The notes under the pieces are model-generated. The model was not told where the DNA came from. It searched no databases and saw nothing but the letters and a program-made list of their open reading frames with translations. Shown here piece by piece: positions 7,861 to 16,263 of a stretch of 64,000 nt of DNA. The stretch is from Aeromicrobium marinum DSM 15272 (GTDB lineage: Bacteria; Actinomycetota; Actinomycetes; Propionibacteriales; Nocardioidaceae). The translations under genes were made by a program, and so were the position numbers. Position 1 is the first letter of the stretch. The number at the start of each line of letters is the position of its first letter. Location of the stretch: the NCBI RefSeq assembly GCF_000160775.2, contig NZ_CM001024.1:2284686-2348685 (forward strand), read 5' to 3'.

Positions 7861-9147
7861 TCAGAACGTGGGGCGCAGGGGGAACCCCGAACGGCCCTCG
7901 GCGTCCGGCTTGACCGCCAGCACCTGGTGCAGCTCGATCTCGTCGACGTCGAACGCGATCCGCGACCCGGCCATGTACATGCCCCACACCTTCGCGGTGC
8001 CCAGCCCGGCCTCCGCGACCGCCTCGTCCCAGTGCGCCTCGAGGTTGCGGCACCAGTCACGCAGGGTCATGGCGTAGTGCTCCCTCAGGTTCTCGCTGTG
8101 ACGCACCTCCAGCCCGGCGTCGTGCACGGCCGAGGCGATGCGGCCGACCGCGGCGAGCTCACCGTCGGGGAACACGTAGCGGTCGATGAACGCTCCGGTC
8201 GAGGTCGCCGACCGGTTGTTGTCACGGGTTATGCAGTGGTTGAGGAGCCGGCCTCCCGGCTTCAGCCGATCCTCCACGAACGCGAAGTAGGGGGCGTAGT
8301 TGCGCACCCCGATGTGCTCGGTGAGGCCGATCGAGCTGATCGCGTCGAAGTCACGCTCCGGCACGTCGCGGTAGTCCATGAACCGCACCTCGGCGAGGTG
8401 GTCCAGGCCGCGTGCCTTGATCGACTCCTGCGCCCACGTGGCCTGTTCCCGCGAGAGGGTGACGCCCAGGGCCTCCACCCCGTAGTGCTCGGCGGCGTGG
8501 CTGACCATGCCGCCCCAGCCGCACCCCAGGTCCAGCAGCCGCTGGCCGGGCCGCAGGTCCAGCTTGCGGCACACGAGGTCGAACTTCTCGGCCTGGGCCT
8601 GCTCCAGGGTGGCGTCGGTGTCGGGGTAGACGGCGCAGGTGTAGGCCATCGACGGACCCAGCACCAGCTCGTAGAAGCGGTTCGAGACGTCGTAGTGGTG
8701 GTGGATCGCCTCGGCGTCGCGGGAGCGGCTGTGCCGCAGACCCTCCAGGACGCGACGCCACTTGGGCAGGTGCTCCTCAGGAGGGGGAGGTGGCGCGACC
8801 AGGTGCGACAGGCCCAGGCTGCGCACGATCGTCACGAGCTCACCCGGCGGCGGCAACCTGAAGGTGAGCCGACTCCGGAACAGCTGCATCATCGCGTACG
8901 GGTCGCCCGGGTGGACACCGTCGATCTCCAGGTCGCCCGCCACGTAGGCGCGCGCGAAGCCGAGGTCCCCGGGGGTCGACATCAGGTAGGCCAGACCGCG
9001 TTCGGTGAGCAGCCGGACCGTGTGCGCCGCGTCCTCCGGCCCTGCCGTGCTGCCGTCGTACGCCTCGAAGCGGAACGGCATCCCGTGCCGCATGAGCCGC
9101 TCCAACGCCTGAGCGATGGTCAGCCGGGTCGTGGTCTCGGTCGTCAT
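7861..9147 (-). CDS. tmsB: SAM-dependent fatty acid methyltransferase (TmsB/BfaB-type)
   Basis: A 428-residue protein of the cyclopropane-fatty-acyl-phospholipid synthase family. The SAM site is LLDLGCGWGGMV, and HYDVSNRFYELVLGPSMAYTC-type sequence precedes it. Such enzymes methylate the double bond of a phospholipid oleoyl chain. Because it overlaps by ATGA with an FAD-binding oxidoreductase, I assign it to the TmsB branch. In that branch the intermediate becomes a 10-methylene chain, which the partner reduces to 10-methylstearate (tuberculostearate). A plain cyclopropane synthase is the alternative. The N-terminal 120 residues form the lipid-binding extension. Confidence 0.85.
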   Translation of the reverse strand: MTTETTTRLTIAQALERLMRHGMPFRFEAYDGSTAGPEDAAHTVRLLTERGLAYLMSTPGDLGFARAYVAGDLEIDGVHPGDPYAMMQLFRSRLTFRLPPPGELVTIVRSLGLSHLVAPPPPPEEHLPKWRRVLEGLRHSRSRDAEAIHHHYDVSNRFYELVLGPSMAYTCAVYPDTDATLEQAQAEKFDLVCRKLDLRPGQRLLDLGCGWGGMVSHAAEHYGVEALGVTLSREQATWAQESIKARGLDHLAEVRFMDYRDVPERDFDAISSIGLTEHIGVRNYAPYFAFVEDRLKPGGRLLNHCITRDNNRSATSTGAFIDRYVFPDGELAAVGRIASAVHDAGLEVRHSENLREHYAMTLRDWCRNLEAHWDEAVAEAGLGTAKVWGMYMAGSRIAFDVDEIELHQVLAVKPDAEGRSGFPLRPTF

Positions 9148-10502
9148 GAGTTGCCCACCGCCTTGTCGTAGAGGGTGCTGAGTCGTCCGGCCGGGTCGTA
9201 CCGCCGGCGGACCGCGTCGAGGTGCTCGGCCCCGTACAGGCCGTCGAACGTCTCCCGGTCGTAGAAGGCCTCGGAGTACAGGGACTTGTGGCCGCCGAGC
9301 CGGTGCACCTCGGCCTCGATGCGGCGGTTGACCAGGCCGGCCGGGGCGTCGGCCGGGACCTCGACGGTGCCCCAGAACCCGAGGTTCACGTACACCTCGC
9401 CCGGGGTCAGCGGGTAGGTCGGCCAGGCGCGGGTCGTGCGCAAGGGGCAGAGCCAGACCGGCCGCATCCCGACCTCGGCATCGAACCAGGCGAGGAACTC
9501 CGGCACGGCGCTCAGCGGCAGCTCGACGTCCTGGATCACCCGTTCGCGCCCGGGGATCCCGCGGACGCGGTCGAGCACGCGACTGACGCCGAACCGGGCG
9601 TCCAGTCCCACGAGCCGGTGGTACACGTCGCTGCGCCGCCACCGGGCCGGCCACAGGCGGCGCACCACGGGGTGCTGCGCCCCGAACGCGCCGGAACACC
9701 AGAACCAGTCGGTGTCCCAGCGCCACAGGTAGTCGAGCATCGCCAGCGCGTCGGTCTCGCGCTCGCCGACCGACCGGTAGTAGATCTGCTGGCCGGTGTA
9801 GTCGCTGGTCTCCACGGGCGCGTCGGTGAACTCGGCGAGGCTCAGCCGGATGTCGCCGGGGGTGAAGGCGGTGCCGTCGACGGCGTCGACCCTGCGCCCG
9901 TCCCAGGAGCCGGTCTCGGCGATCTCGTGCACGGCCTTGCAGGCCGCGTCGGCGTCCTCGAACGGCACGTGCCGCAGGCCCACCCGCCCCGGCACCCGCT
10001 CGAGCCGGATCCGCAGGCGGGTCGCGTAGCCCAGGCTGCCGTAGGAGTTGGGGAAGGCGGCGAAGAGGTCGGCGTGCTCGTTGTCGGCCGTGGCGGTGAC
10101 GATCTCACCCGATCCGGTCAGCACGTCCATCTCCAGGACCGACTCGTGGGGCAGCCCGTGGCGCAACGACGTGGACTCGATGCCCAGACCGGTGACCGCT
10201 CCCCCGAGGGTGATCGTGCGCAGCTGCGGGACGACGAACGGGATCATGCCGTGGACGAGGGTCGCGGCGACGAGCGTCTCGTAGGTGCACATGCCCTGCA
10301 CGTCGGCGGTCGCGGCGTCGGTGTCGACCGCGATGACCCCGGTCAGTCCGGAGACGTCGAGGCCGGGAGCCCCGGTGGCGGCGCGTGGCCGGAACAGGTT
10401 CGAGGTGCGCTTGGCGAGCCTGACCGGCTCACCCTCCCCGATCGCCCGGAAGGAGGTGAGCAGAGCCTCCACGGCCCCCCGATGCTGCTGCCAGCCATCC
10501 AC
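9144..10502 (-). CDS. tmsA: FAD-binding oxidoreductase, 10-methylene-fatty-acid reductase (TmsA/BfaA-type)
   Basis: A 452-residue flavoprotein with an FAD-binding-4 (PCMH-type) N-terminal domain: the central stretch ITLGGAVTGLGIESTSLRHG is the flavin-binding loop of the DHCR24/DIMINUTO-like group. It is the expected reductase of the 10-methylene intermediate made by TmsB, using reduced nicotinamide and membrane phospholipids. It is translated just ahead of tmsB with a 4-base overlap. Mycobacterial loci have a third gene, tmsC, which is absent here. The start is GTG at 10502; the nearby ATG is out of frame. Confidence 0.85.
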   Translation of the reverse strand: MDGWQQHRGAVEALLTSFRAIGEGEPVRLAKRTSNLFRPRAATGAPGLDVSGLTGVIAVDTDAATADVQGMCTYETLVAATLVHGMIPFVVPQLRTITLGGAVTGLGIESTSLRHGLPHESVLEMDVLTGSGEIVTATADNEHADLFAAFPNSYGSLGYATRLRIRLERVPGRVGLRHVPFEDADAACKAVHEIAETGSWDGRRVDAVDGTAFTPGDIRLSLAEFTDAPVETSDYTGQQIYYRSVGERETDALAMLDYLWRWDTDWFWCSGAFGAQHPVVRRLWPARWRRSDVYHRLVGLDARFGVSRVLDRVRGIPGRERVIQDVELPLSAVPEFLAWFDAEVGMRPVWLCPLRTTRAWPTYPLTPGEVYVNLGFWGTVEVPADAPAGLVNRRIEAEVHRLGGHKSLYSEAFYDRETFDGLYGAEHLDAVRRRYDPAGRLSTLYDKAVGNS

Positions 10503-10536
10503 GCGTCCAGCCTACGACGGGGCGGCCGCGCTCCGA

Positions 10537-10565
10537 CAGGGTGGTTGCCCCGCGCAACCACCCTG
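10537..10565. terminator. Hairpin after the pirin gene
   Basis: Perfect 12-bp arms 10537-10548 (CAGGGTGGTTGC) and 10554-10565 around a 5-base loop, placed just after the pirin stop and before tmsA. It lacks a T-tract, as is usual in high-GC actinobacteria. It may end the pirin transcript or attenuate read-through into tmsA. Confidence 0.6.
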
Positions 10566-10570
10566 GCGGG

Positions 10571-11230
10571 TCAGCCGTCCAGGCTCCACACGAGTGCCTC
10601 GCCGGGGCCGTCGCCGGACAGCACCAGCGGGCCGCCCTCGTCGGACCGCAGCTCGTCGCCCGCGCCGAGGCCTTCGCCGCCCGCCATCACGTCGCCCCGG
10701 GTCACGTGCACCAGGTGACGTCCCGCCGGCGGCACCCGCAGGGTCTCGCCGCCACGGAAGGTCGCGACGTGCAGCCGTCCCGGCGCGTGCACCCGGACGG
10801 TGGCGACCAGCACCCCCGGCGACGGCTCGACCGCCCGCTGCTCGATCTCCGGGTCGCCGTCGTGGTCGCTGGCCAGCATCATCTGCACGAACACGAGCGG
10901 ATCGGTCGCCGATGCGTTGACCTCGGTGTGCTGCACCCCCGGCCCGGCGCTGAGTCGCTGCAGCACGCCCGGACCGACGTCCCCCGCGATGCCGGTCGAG
11001 TCCTCGTGCCGCAGGACGCCCTCCAGGACCCAGGTGATGATCTCCACGTCGCTGTGGCGGTGCGCCGGGTAGCCGGAGCCGGGGGCCAGGTGTTCGACAT
11101 TGATCGCCACGAGCGGACCGAACCGAACGTTGGCGGGGTCGTAGTGGGCCCCGTACGAGAAGGAGTGCCGGGTGACGGTGCCGTCGCCGACGGTCAGGAA
11201 CCGGTCGGCGCTGCGTCGGACCTCACGCAT
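10571..11230 (-). CDS. Pirin-family protein
   Basis: Bicupin-fold protein of 219 residues. The N-terminal cupin carries the metal-ligand pattern YPAHRHSDVEIITWVLEG followed by LQRLSAGPGVQHTEVN, as in pirin/YhhW quercetinase-like proteins. A redox or dioxygenase role is possible but not established for bacterial members. The ATG at 11230 is preferred. A GTG at 11242 lies in a 16-bp direct repeat (CCTCACGCATGCCGGA, twice from 11221) around the start. It follows the metallopeptidase gene by 24 bases on the same strand. Confidence 0.87.
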   Translation of the reverse strand: MREVRRSADRFLTVGDGTVTRHSFSYGAHYDPANVRFGPLVAINVEHLAPGSGYPAHRHSDVEIITWVLEGVLRHEDSTGIAGDVGPGVLQRLSAGPGVQHTEVNASATDPLVFVQMMLASDHDGDPEIEQRAVEPSPGVLVATVRVHAPGRLHVATFRGGETLRVPPAGRHLVHVTRGDVMAGGEGLGAGDELRSDEGGPLVLSGDGPGEALVWSLDG

Positions 11231-11254
11231 GCCGGACCTCACGCATGCCGGACC

Positions 11255-11605
11255 TCAGGCATAACCGAGCTCGTGGAGCCGGTCGTCGTCGATCCCGAAG
11301 TGGTGGGCGATCTCGTGCACCACGGTGATGCCGACCTCCTCGACGACCTCGGCCTCGGTCTCGCAGATCGCGAGGGTGGGCCGGCGGAACACCAGGATCC
11401 TGTCGGGCAGCACCCCGCCGTAGGAGGCGTCCCGCTCGGTCAGGGCCACGCCGTCGTAGAGCCCGAGCAGGTCGGGCTCGTCGTCAGGCGCGTCGTCCTC
11501 GATGAACAGCACGACGTTGTCGAGCAGCGCGGCGAGCTCCGCGGGGATCGCCGCGAAGGCGGCCTCCACCAGCTCGGCGAAGCGGTCCTCGTCGACGTCG
11601 ATCAC
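11255..11605 (-). CDS. Small zincin-like metallopeptidase-family protein
   Basis: A 116-residue protein of the minimal-zincin group widespread in actinobacteria. The zinc site HEIAHHFGID gives HExxH and a downstream acidic ligand, followed by the short end DRLHELGY. GVLPDRILVFRRPTLAIC upstream is the family-conserved core. It is cytoplasmic by the absence of a signal peptide, and substrates are unknown. GTG at 11605; longer frames run across the tRNA-Glu gene on the other strand and are excluded. Probably first gene of a run with pirin. Confidence 0.85.
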   Translation of the reverse strand: MIDVDEDRFAELVEAAFAAIPAELAALLDNVVLFIEDDAPDDEPDLLGLYDGVALTERDASYGGVLPDRILVFRRPTLAICETEAEVVEEVGITVVHEIAHHFGIDDDRLHELGYA

Positions 11606-11653
11606 GCTGCCATCCTGCCAGCCGGGCGGTGCCGATATGCTGGCCGCGCCTGA

Positions 11654-11729
11654 GCCCCCTTCGTCTAGCGGCCTAGGACGCCGCCCTTTCAAGGCGGTAG
11701 CGCGGGTTCGAATCCCGTAGGGGGTACCA
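11654..11729 (+). tRNA. tRNA-Glu (anticodon TTC)
   Basis: Acceptor GCCCCCT pairs with AGGGGGT (one G-T pair). The anticodon arm is CCGCC-CTTTCAA-GGCGG, giving anticodon TTC, and the T-arm contains GGGTTCGAATCCC. The 3' CCA is encoded (11727-11729). The secreted CHAP protein gene starts 29 bases downstream. Confidence 0.97.
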
Positions 11730-11758
11730 CGGAGCAGCCCGACCCCGAAGGAGGTCCC

Positions 11759-13108
11759 GTGCGCGCTCGGCTCGTCCTCGTCGCGGCGACCCTGGCGGTA
11801 GCCTCCTTGCTGGCCGCGCCACCGGCGTCGGCTGCCCATCCCGTCCTGTGCACCGGCTTCGCCGACTGCGCGGAACGCGGGTTCCGGACCCACGGCTACG
11901 CCGAGGCGATGAACACCTCGTGGTGGAGACAGACGTCGGGCCACAACTGCACCAACTACGTCGCCCACCGCCTGATCAGCACGAACGGCATGTCGACCAC
12001 CAAACCGTGGTCGACGTTCGGCAACGCCGAGACCTGGGGCGTCGCCAACGCCCACCTGACCGACGACCGGCCCGCGCTCGGCGCGGTCGCCTGGTGGGAC
12101 GGGACGTCGGGCGGGCCGGCCGGCTCGAGCGGCCACCTGGGCTACGTCGAGAAGATCGTGTCCGACGACGAGATCTGGGTCTCCGAGAGCAACTTCGGGG
12201 GCACCTTCCACTGGCGCAAGGTCACCCGCGGCGGCACCAGCTGGCCGACCGGGTTCATCCACTTCGCCGACCTTCCGGAGAATGCCGACCAGCCGACCGC
12301 ACCACAGGGCAGGTCCGTCGACACCGGCCTGGAGCTCACCTGGCAGCCGCCGGCCACCGGACCGGTCACCGGCTACGCCGTCGAGTGGTCCCCCTCCGCC
12401 GGAGGACCCACCCGCCGGACCGAGGTCGACGAACCGGCCGCGCTGCTGGCGGACCTCGGGCTCGGCGTCCGTCACGACGTCGCCGTGACGGTCCTCGGCG
12501 TCGACGGGGCACCCCTGCCGTCGGGCTTCGAGGTCTCGGTGACGGGGGTCGACTTCACGGACGTCTCGGTGTTCCACGTGTTCGCCCCCGAGATCATGTG
12601 GCTGAGGTCGACGGGCATCACCACCGGCTACGCCGACGGCGGGTTCCGCCCGACCCAGCCGGTCCTGCGCGAACAGATGGCCGCGTTCCTGTTCCGCCGC
12701 GCCGCCGTCGCGGATTTCGTGCCGCCCGAGACCTCCCCGTTCACCGACGTCTCGACGACCGACCCGTTCTACCGTGAGATCACCTGGCTGGCGGGCCAGG
12801 GCATCACGACCGGCTACGACGAGCCCGACGGCACCGTGACCTTCCGGCCGTCCGAGCCCGTGCTGCGCGAGCAGATGGCCGCGTTCCTGCACCGGGTGCA
12901 CCTCGGGACCGACCCGGCGGCGCCGAGCGCGGCCCCCTTCGCCGACGTGCCCGTGGACCACGTGTTCGCGGGGGAGATCGCCTGGCTGGAGGGCGCCGGC
13001 ATCACCACCGGCTACCTCGAGCCGGACGACACCCGCACGTTCCGTGGGAGCCAGCCGGTGCTGCGCGAGCAGATGGCCGCGTTCCTGTTCCGCTTCCGCA
13101 CGTTCTGA
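11759..13108 (+). CDS. Secreted CHAP-domain protein with fibronectin-III-like and three SLH-type repeats
   Basis: A 449-residue exported protein. Residues 1-26 form a Sec signal peptide ending ASA. A CHAP amidase/peptidase domain follows: catalytic Cys in GHNCTNYVAH (C64), His in SSGHLGYVE (H126) and polar residue in SESNFGG. Residues ~158-250 look like a fibronectin-III domain. Three repeats follow from ~265, each with an acidic F.DV, EI.WL, GITTGY and PVLREQMAAFL, as in S-layer-homology-type wall anchors. It would cleave peptidoglycan stem peptides at the cell surface. GTG start six bases after AAGGAGG, a strong ribosome site. Confidence 0.88.
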   Translation: MRARLVLVAATLAVASLLAAPPASAAHPVLCTGFADCAERGFRTHGYAEAMNTSWWRQTSGHNCTNYVAHRLISTNGMSTTKPWSTFGNAETWGVANAHLTDDRPALGAVAWWDGTSGGPAGSSGHLGYVEKIVSDDEIWVSESNFGGTFHWRKVTRGGTSWPTGFIHFADLPENADQPTAPQGRSVDTGLELTWQPPATGPVTGYAVEWSPSAGGPTRRTEVDEPAALLADLGLGVRHDVAVTVLGVDGAPLPSGFEVSVTGVDFTDVSVFHVFAPEIMWLRSTGITTGYADGGFRPTQPVLREQMAAFLFRRAAVADFVPPETSPFTDVSTTDPFYREITWLAGQGITTGYDEPDGTVTFRPSEPVLREQMAAFLHRVHLGTDPAAPSAAPFADVPVDHVFAGEIAWLEGAGITTGYLEPDDTRTFRGSQPVLREQMAAFLFRFRTF

Positions 13109-13125
13109 CCCCCACCGGAGGACCC

Positions 13126-15918
13126 ATGACCGAGCCGCTGGACCCGAGCCCTTCGCACGACCGCACCGCGGGAGCGACCGTCACCCTGCCGGTTCCGCCG
13201 TCGGTGGCGCTGGCGGTAGTCACCGACCTCGGCAGTTTCCCTGCCTGGCTCGACATGCACAGCGGGTGGCGCGGGCGGGCACCCGGTCGCGCCGTCGTCG
13301 GGTTGCAGTTCGTCGAGCAGGTGCAGCTGATGGGCATTCCCGCCGAGGTGCAGTGGGAGGTCGTCGAGGTCGGTGACGACCGCCTGGGGCTCGAGGGGTC
13401 GGGACCCATGGAGCTGACCCTGGCCCTGCTGGTGACGCTCGCCCCCCAGGGCGACGGAACGACCCTCCGACTGGACATCGGCCTGTCCGGCGACCCCGTG
13501 CGGGGGCCGATGGGCGGCTCGGTCCTGCAGAGCGTGCAGGAGGCGGTCGACGCATCGGTGACCCGACTCGTCGACCATGTGGCCGGTGCCGACCCCACCG
13601 CCGCCGGGCCGGCCGACGGAGCGGCTCCCGTGCGCCACGACCGCACCGGTCAGCTGCTCGACCCGCACACCCCGGTCATCGTCGGTGTGGGCCAGCACGC
13701 GAACCGAGCGGTCGGCGAGGAGCTGCTCGATCCCGTCGAGCTCAGCGTCCTGGCCCTGCGTGCGGCCGAGACCGACAGCGGCAGCAGCGGACTGCTCGCA
13801 TCGGCCGACGCCGTCTACGCGATCGCCAGCGCCTCGTGGACCTACCGGGACCAGGCGGCCGCGGTCGCCGCACAGGTCGGCGCCGACCCGGCCGAGACGG
13901 TCATGTCCGCGCGGTTCGGCGGGGATGCCGGCGCCCTGCTGCTCAACGACGCGGGCGCCGCGATCGCCGAGGGTCGGGTGGCGGTCGCCCTGGTCAGCGG
14001 CGCCGAGGCCGGAGCCACCCTGGCGGCGGCGCAGAAGCAGGGCCTCGAGCTCGACTGGCCGCGGCAGGCCGAGGACGTGGCCCCCACGCGTGTGCTCGGC
14101 AGCGACCGGGCCGCCAACACCGACCCGGAGACCGCCGCCGGGCTCAGCGTCCCGGTGTACACCTACGCCCTGTTCGAGTCAGCGTTGCAGGCCGCCGCCG
14201 GGCACGACACGGCCGAGCACGAGCAGGTCGTCAGCGAGCTGTGGTCGGGCCTGTCCGACGTCGCGGCGGCGAACCCCCATGCCTGGTCGCCGCAGGCCCG
14301 GTCCGCGTCCGAGCTGCTCGAGGTCGGCGACGAGAACCGCATGATCTCCTCGCCGTACCGCAAGCTGATGTGCGCCAACCTCACGGTCGACCTCGCCGCG
14401 GGGCTGATCGTCACCAGTGTCGCCGCCGCGCAGGCCGCAGGTGTGCCCCAGGACCGGTGGGTCTTCCTGCACGCCGGTGCGTCGGCCCACGACGAGTGGT
14501 TCGTGTCCGAGCGGGGCGACCTCGCCTCGTCCCCGGCGATCCGCACGATCGGCGCCGCCGCCCTGGCTCACGCGGGCCGTTCGATCGAGCAGATCCGGCA
14601 CGTCGACCTGTACTCGTGCTTCCCGTCGGCGGTGCAGATCGGCGCCCGCGAGCTGGGCCTGCCCGTCGGCGACCCCGCCCGGCCGCTCAGCGTCACCGGT
14701 GGGCTGACCTTCGCCGGCGGTCCGGGCAACAACTACGGGACGCACGCCGTCGCGAGCCTCGTCCCCCGGCTGCGGGCGGAGCCGGACACCTTCGGCCTGT
14801 CGACCTCGGTGGGCTGGTTCCTGACCAAGCACGCCGTGGGGATCTTCTCGGCCCAGCCGCCCGTGCAGCCGTACCGCGACCTGCACCCCGTCGTGGAGGC
14901 CACTCCGACGCGCACCGTGCTGGCCGAGTACGAGGGCGAGGCCGTCGTGGAGGCGCACACCACCCAGTTCGACCGTGACGGGTCGCCCGACGCGGTGATC
15001 CTCAGCGTCGTCACCCCCGCCGGCGACCGGGTGCTCGTGCGGACGCGGCAGCCCGAGGTCGCGTCCGCCGGATCGATCGCGGGCCGGCGGGTCCAGGTGG
15101 GGTCCACCGAGGAGGTCCGGCTGCTGGACGAGTCCACCGAGGTCCCCGCGGCGCCGCCGCTGCCGGTCCGCACCGAGCGGCACGGGTCGACCCTCGTGAT
15201 CGTCATCGACCGCCCGGAGCGCCGCAACGCCGTGGACCTGCGCACCGCGCTGCTGATCGAGCGCGCCGTCGACCTGCTGGAGTCAGACCCCACGCTCCGG
15301 GTCGGGGTGCTGACCGGGGCCGGGGGTCATTTCTCGGCCGGCATGGACCTGAAGGCGGCGGCCGCCGGCCAGTTCCCGCTCACGGACGGCCGCGGCCCGC
15401 TCGGCATCACGGGCCGACCCCCGACGAAGCCGCTCGTCGCGGCCGTGGAGGGCGCCGCCCTCGCCGGCGGATGTGAGCTGGCGCTGGCCGCGGACCTGAT
15501 CGTGGCATCCTCCACCTCGGTGTTCGGCCTTCCCGAGCCCAAGCGTGGCCTCGTCGCGGCAGCGGGGGGCGTGATGCGACTGACGCAGGCGCTGCCGCGC
15601 AAGCTGGCCATGGAGATGGTGCTCACCGGTGACCCGGTGCCGGCCGTCCGCCTGGCCGAGCTGGGCCTGGTGAACCGCGTGGTCGAGCCCGGTCGCGCAC
15701 TCGAGGCGGCCCTCGAGCTCGCTGCGTCCATCGCCGTCAACGCGCCGATGTCGGTGCGGATCGGCAAGCAGATCGTCACCGAGTCCCCCGACTGGACCAC
15801 CGACGAGGCCTTCGACCGCCAGTCCGACCTCGCGGCGCCGGCGGTGTTCTCCGACGACGCCCGCGAGGGCGTCCAGGCCTTCGTCGAGCACCGCGACCCG
15901 GTCTGGACCGGCCACTGA
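13126..15918 (+). CDS. Three-domain fusion: SRPBCC + thiolase-like + enoyl-CoA hydratase
   Basis: A 930-residue protein with three units. Residues ~15-155 are an SRPBCC ligand-binding domain. Residues ~182-570 are thiolase-like (SCP-x type), with an OB-like tail to ~655. Residues ~680-930 are a crotonase. The thiolase unit has ARFGGDAG where active thiolases place the nucleophilic Cys, so it is probably not a thiolase. The crotonase keeps both acids of enoyl-CoA hydratases (E784 in GGCELA and E804 in GLPEPKRG). It may handle acyl-CoA chains in steroid or fatty-acid breakdown. The gene follows the CHAP gene by 17 bases with GGAGG before the ATG. Confidence 0.85.
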   Translation: MTEPLDPSPSHDRTAGATVTLPVPPSVALAVVTDLGSFPAWLDMHSGWRGRAPGRAVVGLQFVEQVQLMGIPAEVQWEVVEVGDDRLGLEGSGPMELTLALLVTLAPQGDGTTLRLDIGLSGDPVRGPMGGSVLQSVQEAVDASVTRLVDHVAGADPTAAGPADGAAPVRHDRTGQLLDPHTPVIVGVGQHANRAVGEELLDPVELSVLALRAAETDSGSSGLLASADAVYAIASASWTYRDQAAAVAAQVGADPAETVMSARFGGDAGALLLNDAGAAIAEGRVAVALVSGAEAGATLAAAQKQGLELDWPRQAEDVAPTRVLGSDRAANTDPETAAGLSVPVYTYALFESALQAAAGHDTAEHEQVVSELWSGLSDVAAANPHAWSPQARSASELLEVGDENRMISSPYRKLMCANLTVDLAAGLIVTSVAAAQAAGVPQDRWVFLHAGASAHDEWFVSERGDLASSPAIRTIGAAALAHAGRSIEQIRHVDLYSCFPSAVQIGARELGLPVGDPARPLSVTGGLTFAGGPGNNYGTHAVASLVPRLRAEPDTFGLSTSVGWFLTKHAVGIFSAQPPVQPYRDLHPVVEATPTRTVLAEYEGEAVVEAHTTQFDRDGSPDAVILSVVTPAGDRVLVRTRQPEVASAGSIAGRRVQVGSTEEVRLLDESTEVPAAPPLPVRTERHGSTLVIVIDRPERRNAVDLRTALLIERAVDLLESDPTLRVGVLTGAGGHFSAGMDLKAAAAGQFPLTDGRGPLGITGRPPTKPLVAAVEGAALAGGCELALAADLIVASSTSVFGLPEPKRGLVAAAGGVMRLTQALPRKLAMEMVLTGDPVPAVRLAELGLVNRVVEPGRALEAALELAASIAVNAPMSVRIGKQIVTESPDWTTDEAFDRQSDLAAPAVFSDDAREGVQAFVEHRDPVWTGH

Positions 15919-15921
15919 GCC

Positions 15922-16006
15922 CCTCCCGTACCCGCTGGGAGTGACGTTTCGGCCCCGAAATCGCTCGATCAGGGGCAGAAACGTCACTCCCAGCGGGGAC
16001 GGGAGG
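15922..16006. repeat. Long palindrome, family A copy 1
   Basis: Arms 15931-15950 and 15978-15997 are perfectly complementary over 20 bp (CCCGCTGGGAGTGACGTTTC). The pairing extends outward to 15922 and 16006 with one mismatch. An inner GCCCC/GGGGC pair lies in the 27-base loop. The same word, loop length and 3' loop sequence occur at 40656-40720. Confidence 0.85.
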
Positions 16007-16080
16007 TGATGTCCGACACATCTGCGCCAAAAGACCCTCGCTGGTCAGGAACGTGTGCCTGGATGACCTAGCCTCGGCCT

Positions 16081-16245
16081 GTGATCTCCCTGCTCTCCAA
16101 CCTGCTCCTCGTGCTCGTCAGCGTCGCCCTGGTGCTCCTGATCGGGGCACTGGTCGTCGTCCTGTTCAACGCCGCTGCCGGTTGGGTCGTGGCCCGGGTC
16201 GAGGAGCGCGCGGAGGACCGCGAGCAGGTGCCGACCCGGCGTTGA
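16081..16245 (+). CDS. Small single-pass membrane peptide (54 aa), hypothetical
   Basis: A GTG-initiated reading frame of 54 residues: an N-terminal hydrophobic helix of about 27 residues (LLSNLLLVLVSVALVLLIGA...) followed by a charged tail ending in QVPTRR. A TAGCCT hexamer sits six bases upstream, matching the leaderless promoter pattern of neighbouring genes, and the stop is 18 bases before gluQ. No recognised family. The composition and promoter argue for a real gene, but length leaves doubt. Confidence 0.5.
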   Translation: MISLLSNLLLVLVSVALVLLIGALVVVLFNAAAGWVVARVEERAEDREQVPTRR

Positions 16246-16263
16246 GCGTGACAGGCTGACGCC

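Noticed and set aside
7861..9147. Plain cyclopropane fatty acid synthase as the product name.
   Set aside because: The overlapping FAD oxidoreductase is the partner of the 10-methyl pathway; the plain name is kept only as an alternative.
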